Assembly: GCA_028284265.1 (NCBI GenBank)
Contig: JANQRZ010000006.1
Span: 391,472 to 455,471, forward strand
Direction: 5' to 3'
DNA from: Rhodothermales bacterium
GTDB lineage: Bacteria; Bacteroidota; Rhodothermia; Rhodothermales; JANQRZ01
Length of the DNA stretch: 64,000 nucleotides
Shown: positions 60,169 through 64,000 of the stretch, in pieces
How positions within the stretch are numbered: position 1 is the first letter of the stretch
Layout: the number at the start of each line of letters is the position of its first letter
Made by a program: the position numbers and the translations under genes
Notes under the pieces: model-generated
Seen by the model: the letters and a program-made list of their open reading frames with translations, nothing else
The model's database searches: none
Told to the model about the DNA's origin: nothing

Positions 60169-61473
60169 TTAGCCAGTCAGGCTCTTGACGGAGCGGTTCC
60201 GCTCTAGCGCCTCGTCAAGTGCTTCTGCAAGAATGCGCGTCACGCTTCGTGCCGAGTACTTCTCAAACTGCGCCTGATCTACCTGGGTCGGGTCGAAGTC
60301 CGTAGCGAAGGCTTGGAACTCGGTGAAGGTCGGGACGAACGCGCGCTCGATCTTGTCTAGCTCGTTCTCGCCGTCGAAGCTGATGACTTTTCCGGCTCCC
60401 GTTGAGCGGAGCACGGCGCACGCTGTGCTGGCCTCGTGGAGGATGGCGAAGATCGGCTTCTCCGAGAGGACGCCCTGATAGACCTTCGAGGGGGTGTAGT
60501 GCGGCTCCGTACTGCCCAGAATGAACACGGCGTCGACCGCGTCGAGGTGAGTGAGCACATCAAGGTACGAGATGCGCGCTGGATGCTCGGTGACGATGGT
60601 ATCCCACAGGCCATACTGCTCGGCGACAGGGCGCACGTTGTAGCCCTCCGGGTCGTTCGGTGAGGTGCCGGTACCGACGAAGTGGAAACGAACGTTTTCA
60701 AACATCGCCCGGTTGTCGGCAATCGCACGGAACACGCGGTGGAGGGGTTCGAATGCGAGCGGGAGCAGAGCACCCGCGTAGAGAAACTGGAAAGCCTCCG
60801 GCTCTTCGTCGAAGACATAGAGCGGAGCACCCAGGTCGTGGGCGCGGCGGTGGTCCTCAGCCTCGCCGCCGTAGGGCATAGATGCTGTCACAGCGGTCTC
60901 CCGGAGATGCGGATTCCGGTCGAACACGTCCTCATAGTAGCCTTTTGCCACGCCCGTGATGAGCGAGGCGTGCTTGACTGCCATCGGCTCCAGCACATAG
61001 GCCAAGCGGTCGCTCATCCAGTGCCGCGAAAAGAGCTTGTCGCCGCCGGGCCACTCGTGGACCCACGGGTCGATGTAGTCAATTCCATAGGGCGTGCCCC
61101 GGAGCCGGTGTACGATGGGGCCGAGCATTGCCGCGTAGAACGACGGGATCGGGATGTAGAGGAAGTCGATCTGCTCTTCGTCAATCAGCTGGAGGGTGCG
61201 GCGGAGCATCTGCCTGAAGCCGCGCACCCCGATGTCGCCGACGACGCGGATGGGCGGAACGTGCATCGCCTTGACCTGCTCCACCCGCAAGTCTTCGGGG
61301 ACCAGCTTGGCAAGGTTCCAGTCGAGCTTCTCCTCGTAGTAGTCGTGGTGCACCGTGAGCACAATCGGTTCCCAGCCGAACGTGGGCAGGTGCTGTGCGA
61401 AGAGCCGAGTCCGGTGCACCGCCGCCAGATTCGACGGTGGGAAGTGGGGCGCTACGATGAGGACTCGTTTCAC
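60169..61473 (-). CDS. Glycosyltransferase (GT-B, family-4-like)
   Basis: The 434-residue protein starts MKRVLIVAPHFPPSNLAAVH, a common N-terminus of GT-B enzymes of this type. IDYIDPWVHEWPGG and LYAGALLPLAFEPLHRVFRA mark the acceptor and donor halves. The donor part is less canonical (VFILGSTEPHYTPSKVYQGV, then LSEKPIFAI), lacking the standard E-x7-E, so substrate class is uncertain. It lies 206 bases downstream of the next gene in the same cluster. Confidence 0.85.
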   Translation of the reverse strand: MKRVLIVAPHFPPSNLAAVHRTRLFAQHLPTFGWEPIVLTVHHDYYEEKLDWNLAKLVPEDLRVEQVKAMHVPPIRVVGDIGVRGFRQMLRRTLQLIDEEQIDFLYIPIPSFYAAMLGPIVHRLRGTPYGIDYIDPWVHEWPGGDKLFSRHWMSDRLAYVLEPMAVKHASLITGVAKGYYEDVFDRNPHLRETAVTASMPYGGEAEDHRRAHDLGAPLYVFDEEPEAFQFLYAGALLPLAFEPLHRVFRAIADNRAMFENVRFHFVGTGTSPNDPEGYNVRPVAEQYGLWDTIVTEHPARISYLDVLTHLDAVDAVFILGSTEPHYTPSKVYQGVLSEKPIFAILHEASTACAVLRSTGAGKVISFDGENELDKIERAFVPTFTEFQAFATDFDPTQVDQAQFEKYSARSVTRILAEALDEALERNRSVKSLTG

Positions 61474-61679
61474 AGGAGTAAGGACGTGCTTGGGGCTGAA
61501 GGTAGGAGGGAGTGGATAGGAGCATACCCACTCACATCGCTAGGGCACCTTCAAGAGGTCTAAATGGTACAGGCTCGTCGGCTAGGCTACGCGGTAGACC
61601 ACACAGGAACCATGCGTCAAAGTTGAAGACAAAGGGGCAGGGTGCTCGGTTGTCAGAAGGCTAAAGCTACGTCACGGGT

Positions 61680-62915
61680 TCATATGCTGGGCCGTGTTCC
61701 AATAGCTTGCTCGATGGTATGCAGAAGCACCGGTCGCTGTTGCTCCCAGCAGAAGGTGGCTTCCGCCGATGAGAGGGCCGAATCTTTGGCTGCGCGGAGA
61801 CGCTCGGGAGACGACAGAAACGTGTTGATCGCCGCTGCCAGGCTTTCCGCGTCGCCGTTGCGGCACACCGCAACTGCTTCCGGCACGTGCTCGGCGATTT
61901 CGACCTGACCCGCCGTATCAGTTGCCACCACGGCCAAGCCACCGAGCAGGTAGTGCAGAACCTTGTTCGTTACGGTGAGGTTTCGGCTGGGAGGCTCGGT
62001 TTCTTCAAGCGCGAGGCCGATATCGTGCTCCGCGATTCGGCTGAGGAGTTCGGCGGGCGAGACGAGGTCGTGGAGGATGAGGCGGTGGCCGGGAGCGGTC
62101 GGGAAGCGGTCGTCCAGCCAGACCTGATCGTCGGCACCGACGCGCCCCCGAAGGTGGAGGGCGACCGGCTGGTTGACAAGCTTGAGTGCATCGAAGAGCA
62201 CCGAGAGGCCCCGACCGGCTCCGATCGTCTGCGAGACCCAGTGGAGCGACGGTAGGGTGTAGTCGGTTCGGTCTTTTGCGACGCCGTCTAGCGTTGCCCG
62301 CTCGGCCCAAGGAAACGCATTGTAGACGACCGCAGGCTTGGGTGCGTCGAAAGTGGTTGCCAGCGCATCGGCGAGGGCATGGGAAGTAGTCATCGTGTAA
62401 GCGGCTCCTCGCAGCAGGGCCGCCTCGCTGGCTCGAAGCAGTCGGCGAGGCCGTCGCTTCCACTCGGCCAGTTGGTCTTCCGAGTGCCAGTCTTCGATGT
62501 CGGCTCCGACGAGGTAGCCTTCGCGCAGAAGTTGGGCGGTGACATAGACGCCAACTTCTTGGTGGCCGATGGTGAGGTCGGCCCGCTCGCGCCGTGCGGC
62601 AGCCAGCATGGTGTGGACGCCGTAGCCGAGCGACTCGGGACGTTGGAGGCCGAGTCGCGCTACAGCCTCGGTCGCTAGACGGCGCACGATCCGGTGGCGG
62701 TCGCGCCCCGTCGCCCCCGGTCGGAGGTCCACCACGAACCGGTGCTCGAAGTCGCCACGCTGCGCGAGCGGTTTGTCTTCATCGGCCAACTCCTCGTGTG
62801 TAGCCGGTCCGAGCACGACGGCCTCGTGCCCTGCCTCACTGAGAGCAGAGGCTTCTTTCACCACGCGCGGGTTGCGGCAGAGGTGTGCTCCGGTGACGAT
62901 GCAGATACGAGCCAC
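61680..62915 (-). CDS. Glycosyltransferase (GT-B, family-4-like)
   Basis: The likely start is a GTG at 62915, right after the stop of the GT2 gene with no gap, so translation is coupled. The 411-residue protein begins ARICIVTGAHLCRNPRVVKEA and has an N-terminal acceptor domain and a donor half with LHWVSQTIGAGRGLSVLFDA and NKVLHYLLGGLAVVATDTAG. A single E stands at the nucleotide site (EETEPPSRNLTVTNKVLHYL). It is part of the glycan cluster. Sugar specificity unknown. Confidence 0.87.
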   Translation of the reverse strand: MARICIVTGAHLCRNPRVVKEASALSEAGHEAVVLGPATHEELADEDKPLAQRGDFEHRFVVDLRPGATGRDRHRIVRRLATEAVARLGLQRPESLGYGVHTMLAAARRERADLTIGHQEVGVYVTAQLLREGYLVGADIEDWHSEDQLAEWKRRPRRLLRASEAALLRGAAYTMTTSHALADALATTFDAPKPAVVYNAFPWAERATLDGVAKDRTDYTLPSLHWVSQTIGAGRGLSVLFDALKLVNQPVALHLRGRVGADDQVWLDDRFPTAPGHRLILHDLVSPAELLSRIAEHDIGLALEETEPPSRNLTVTNKVLHYLLGGLAVVATDTAGQVEIAEHVPEAVAVCRNGDAESLAAAINTFLSSPERLRAAKDSALSSAEATFCWEQQRPVLLHTIEQAIGTRPSI

Positions 62916-63893
62916 CTAGCGAACCCCCGTAGCGTGGCCGTAGCGCACCTTGTAATACGCTCGGCGCAGGCGCTCCGCGGGTTTCCATCCGATGACGCTA
63001 CGCAGCCGCCGAAGTGCGGGGCTGCCGTCCTGCTCCATATCGCAGCCGCCAAAAGCCACTACATGGGCCTCGGCTTGCCGGACGAGGCGTGGGGCGAAAG
63101 GATAGGCACGAAACGCAAAGGTCTGCCACAAGCACGCGCACGCTTGCCGTGCCTCGTCCGTGTCCATCACCGCCAGCAGATGCTCTGTGCATAGCTCGGT
63201 GGCGTGGAAGAACGAGGCGAAGGTTTCGCGGTCGCGTCGTTTACTGATGCTGCTGGTGATGCCTGAGCGGTAGTACCCCAGTCCCTCCGGGCAAAACGCG
63301 ATCTTCGAGGCTGCGGTCACGACGCGGGCGAAGTATTCGCCGTCTTGGTTGAGCCGGATGGTTTCGTTCCACGGCCCCGCCGCTTCGGCGATGGAGCGCG
63401 GCATCAGCCAGGCAAAGGACGGCATCATCCCGTGTCCCAGCCACGAATCGATCAGCCACCTAGCCGCGGGTGCGTAGTCGCGCCACACAGGCTCCGGCGT
63501 GGAGGTGGCGGTCGAGAGGTCATCATTGTAGAACCGTGCCCAACTGGACGAGGCAATTGCGCCGTCTGGCTCGTCGGCGAGCCGGTTCATCTGGACCTCA
63601 ATCTTGTCCGGTGCGAGTAGGTCGTCGGCGTCGAGGTACTGTATAAAGTCGCCTTGGGCTTCGGCGAGGGCCGCGTTGCGGGCAGCACATGCGCCTCGAT
63701 TCTCCTGCGCGATGACGCGAACGCCTCTAGCTTCATAGCGGCGGGCGAGTGCGAGAGTATCATCCGTAGAGCCGTCGTCCACGAGGATCACCTCCACGTT
63801 CGGCCACGTCTGACCTGTCGCCGAGTCCAGCGTTTCGGTCAGCCACGGCTCGGCGTTGTAGGCCGCGATGAGAATGGAGACGAGAGGCGGCAT
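62916..63893 (-). CDS. Glycosyltransferase family 2
   Basis: The 325-residue protein has the GT-A signature: VSILIAAYNAEPWLTETLDS, VILVDDGSTDDTLALARRYE, NRGACAARNAALAEAQGDFI and the metal-binding DAD in YLDADDLL near residue 91. It is inverting, uses a nucleotide sugar and probably adds one residue to the lipid-linked repeat unit. The C-terminal half is less conserved. Nine bases separate it from a further gene upstream that runs out of the window. Confidence 0.94.
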   Translation of the reverse strand: MPPLVSILIAAYNAEPWLTETLDSATGQTWPNVEVILVDDGSTDDTLALARRYEARGVRVIAQENRGACAARNAALAEAQGDFIQYLDADDLLAPDKIEVQMNRLADEPDGAIASSSWARFYNDDLSTATSTPEPVWRDYAPAARWLIDSWLGHGMMPSFAWLMPRSIAEAAGPWNETIRLNQDGEYFARVVTAASKIAFCPEGLGYYRSGITSSISKRRDRETFASFFHATELCTEHLLAVMDTDEARQACACLWQTFAFRAYPFAPRLVRQAEAHVVAFGGCDMEQDGSPALRRLRSVIGWKPAERLRRAYYKVRYGHATGVR

Positions 63894-63902
63894 GGGTGTG
63901 CG

Positions 63903-64000
63903 CTAGTCAGCCCCATTGAGGCGGCGGCGGACAGCAGCGATCCGGTCCCGCGTGGACTTCGACAGCACGCGGCGCACCACGCGGCGGGGAAGGGTCGGCT
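63903..64000 (-). CDS. Partial gene, C-terminal end only
   Basis: On the minus strand the last 32 codons of a gene that starts outside the window are open to a TAG at 63903. The end reads RVLSKSTRDRIAAVRRRLNG plus AD, a basic helical tail common in transferases of glycan clusters. Family cannot be assigned. The nine-base gap to the GT2 start suggests it belongs to the same operon. Confidence 0.5.
   Translation of the reverse strand, partial: PTLPRRVVRRVLSKSTRDRIAAVRRRLNGAD

Overview
The window looks like chromosomal DNA from a GC-rich, Gram-negative member of the Bacteroidota, most likely the Rhodothermia lineage (relatives of Rhodothermus and Salinibacter). This is an inference from three things: several exported proteins end in a type IX secretion (T9SS) type A sorting domain with the YPNPF hallmark, many starts lack a Shine-Dalgarno sequence, and the base composition is high in GC. 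No phage genes, transposase or CRISPR array is visible.

Region 1 (1-18.3 kb) is a cell-surface region. After a DUF3179 lipoprotein and an AI-2E/PerM-type membrane protein come six co-oriented T9SS substrates. Five are built from 3 to 17 receptor-L-domain-like repeats and one is a giant parallel beta-helix protein. All six share an Ig-like module, a WTVSD-type linker and a T9SS C-terminal domain. Five of the six are followed by near-identical hairpins. A convergent seventh T9SS substrate carries a PKD-like segment and a lipase-like alpha/beta hydrolase.

Region 2 (18.4-46.5 kb) is mostly housekeeping and regulation. It holds a Ser/Thr kinase with TPRs next to an ECF sigma factor, dnaK, pgsA, an M23 peptidase-bactofilin-AtpZ operon, rpsT, an OmpA/PKD outer-membrane protein, queG, a PAS histidine kinase, an MFS transporter, lysS, msrA-msrB, a PYROXD2-like oxidoreductase, der, nuoI, a DinB-like protein, holA, a second ECF sigma factor and tRNA-Val. 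It also holds an orphan lasso-type RiPP precursor, a divergent MEMO-family protein and a DUF2520 protein.

Region 3 (46.5-64 kb) starts with tRNA-Asn and tRNA-Leu and an exported beta-helix protein without a T9SS tail. A long leftward gene cluster for an extracellular polysaccharide follows: five GT4-type and one GT2-type glycosyltransferases, a Wzy-like polymerase, a sulfotransferase and a NodU/CmcH carbamoyltransferase, ending in an HTTM-type membrane protein and its partner. The expected product is a surface glycan decorated with sulfate and carbamoyl groups. Flippase and priming enzymes are not in view and may lie beyond position 64000.

The most unusual items are the tandem family of receptor-L-domain T9SS solenoids with different repeat numbers and shared control elements, the lasso-type precursor without maturation genes, and several intergenic repeats that abut or overlap start codons.
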